Source: Gammaproteobacteria bacterium (GTDB lineage: Bacteria; Pseudomonadota; Gammaproteobacteria; SZUA-152). Taken from it: DNA of 37,950 nt. The notes under the pieces were generated by a model that saw nothing but the letters and a program-made list of their open reading frames with translations, was not told where the DNA came from and made no database searches. Position numbers and translations under genes: made by a program. Below are positions 37,846 through 37,950 of the stretch, one piece after another; within the stretch, counting starts at the first letter, position 1, and the number at the start of each line of letters is the position of its first letter. The DNA lies in NCBI GenBank assembly GCA_021648485.1, contig JAKISS010000026.1:1-37950 (forward strand), given 5' to 3'.

Positions 37846-37950
37846 TTATTCGATTTCCACCAGTGCTTCGTCCGGGTTTACGCTATCACCTTTTTGTACA
37901 TGCACCGCTTTGATGGTGCCTGCAATGGGTGCCTGAACTTCGGTTTCCAT
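37846..37950 (-). CDS. C-terminal biotinyl domain of a biotin-dependent (de)carboxylase, partial
   Basis: 35 codons read METEVQAPIAGTIKAVHVQK, then GDSVNPDEALVEIE and a TAA stop. This is the second half of a biotinyl domain; the first Met is the one right after the biotinylated Lys of the A-M-K-M motif, which lies just outside the window. The ending and the short tail fit the C-terminus of an oxaloacetate decarboxylase alpha subunit, pyruvate carboxylase subunit B or an acyl-CoA carboxylase carrier protein; the sequence here cannot decide between them. The minus-strand gene converges on the effector operon. Confidence 0.85.
   Translation of the reverse strand: METEVQAPIAGTIKAVHVQKGDSVNPDEALVEIE

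Overview
The window looks like chromosome of a free-living, probably aquatic gammaproteobacterium. It carries an oligoribonuclease, a YoaA-type helicase next to tsaB, rsgA, sbcB-type exonuclease I, an OmpA-like lipoprotein, PilT-family ATPases and type VI secretion (T6SS) accessory genes. The genus cannot be named from sequence alone. Base composition changes sharply. Housekeeping genes are of medium GC; the large ATPase gene (12691-17235), a small lipoprotein gene (28154-28543) and the toxin/immunity genes (34064-35450) are visibly more AT-rich, which suggests acquired cargo.

Layout. (1) 1-2121, minus strand: an edge-truncated Trp-rich beta-sandwich-type protein and an OmpA-type lipoprotein. 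(2) 2425-8003, plus strand: chalcone-isomerase-like periplasmic protein, a possible PD-(D/E)XK-like protein, YoaA helicase overlapping tsaB, a pentapeptide-repeat lipoprotein and a small unknown protein. (3) 8211-10788, minus strand: an outer-membrane barrel candidate, then cytochrome c - pterin carbinolamine dehydratase - rsgA. (4) 10864-11638: a non-coding patch of nested MITE-like elements. (5) orn, a gene fragment, then a 1514-residue membrane-anchored P-loop NTPase (KAP/STAND-like) lying between imperfect direct repeats. It is followed by a decayed IS481-like remnant and one isolated type I-C-like CRISPR repeat.

(6) 17973-28096 is a coherent signalling block. On the minus strand are a HEAT-repeat/Ser-Thr kinase fusion, two PilT-family retraction ATPases, two FHA proteins and a conserved unknown protein. 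Divergently on the plus strand are an FHA-GAF-HD-GYP protein and a PP2C phosphatase. Kinase, phosphatase, phosphopeptide readers, a c-di-GMP phosphodiesterase candidate and pilus motors lie together, so the block plausibly couples Thr phosphorylation and c-di-GMP to type IV pilus retraction. This is the most system-like feature of the window.

(7) 28154-30184: a small lipoprotein and exonuclease I, followed by another MITE copy. (8) 30873-37569: an orphan T6SS effector module made of DUF6484, DUF2169 adaptor, DUF4150 PAAR-like tip, a ketoacyl-synthase-like protein lacking its nucleophile, an AHH nuclease toxin, Imm11-like and Imm49-like immunity proteins and a TIGR02270 HEAT protein. Toxin and immunity gene each carry a poly-A tract at which the expected C-terminus continues in another frame, and the start of the immunity gene is repeated downstream. 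(9) The window ends in the C-terminal biotinyl domain of a carboxylase/decarboxylase on the minus strand.

All family assignments come from reading motifs by eye; no database search was run.
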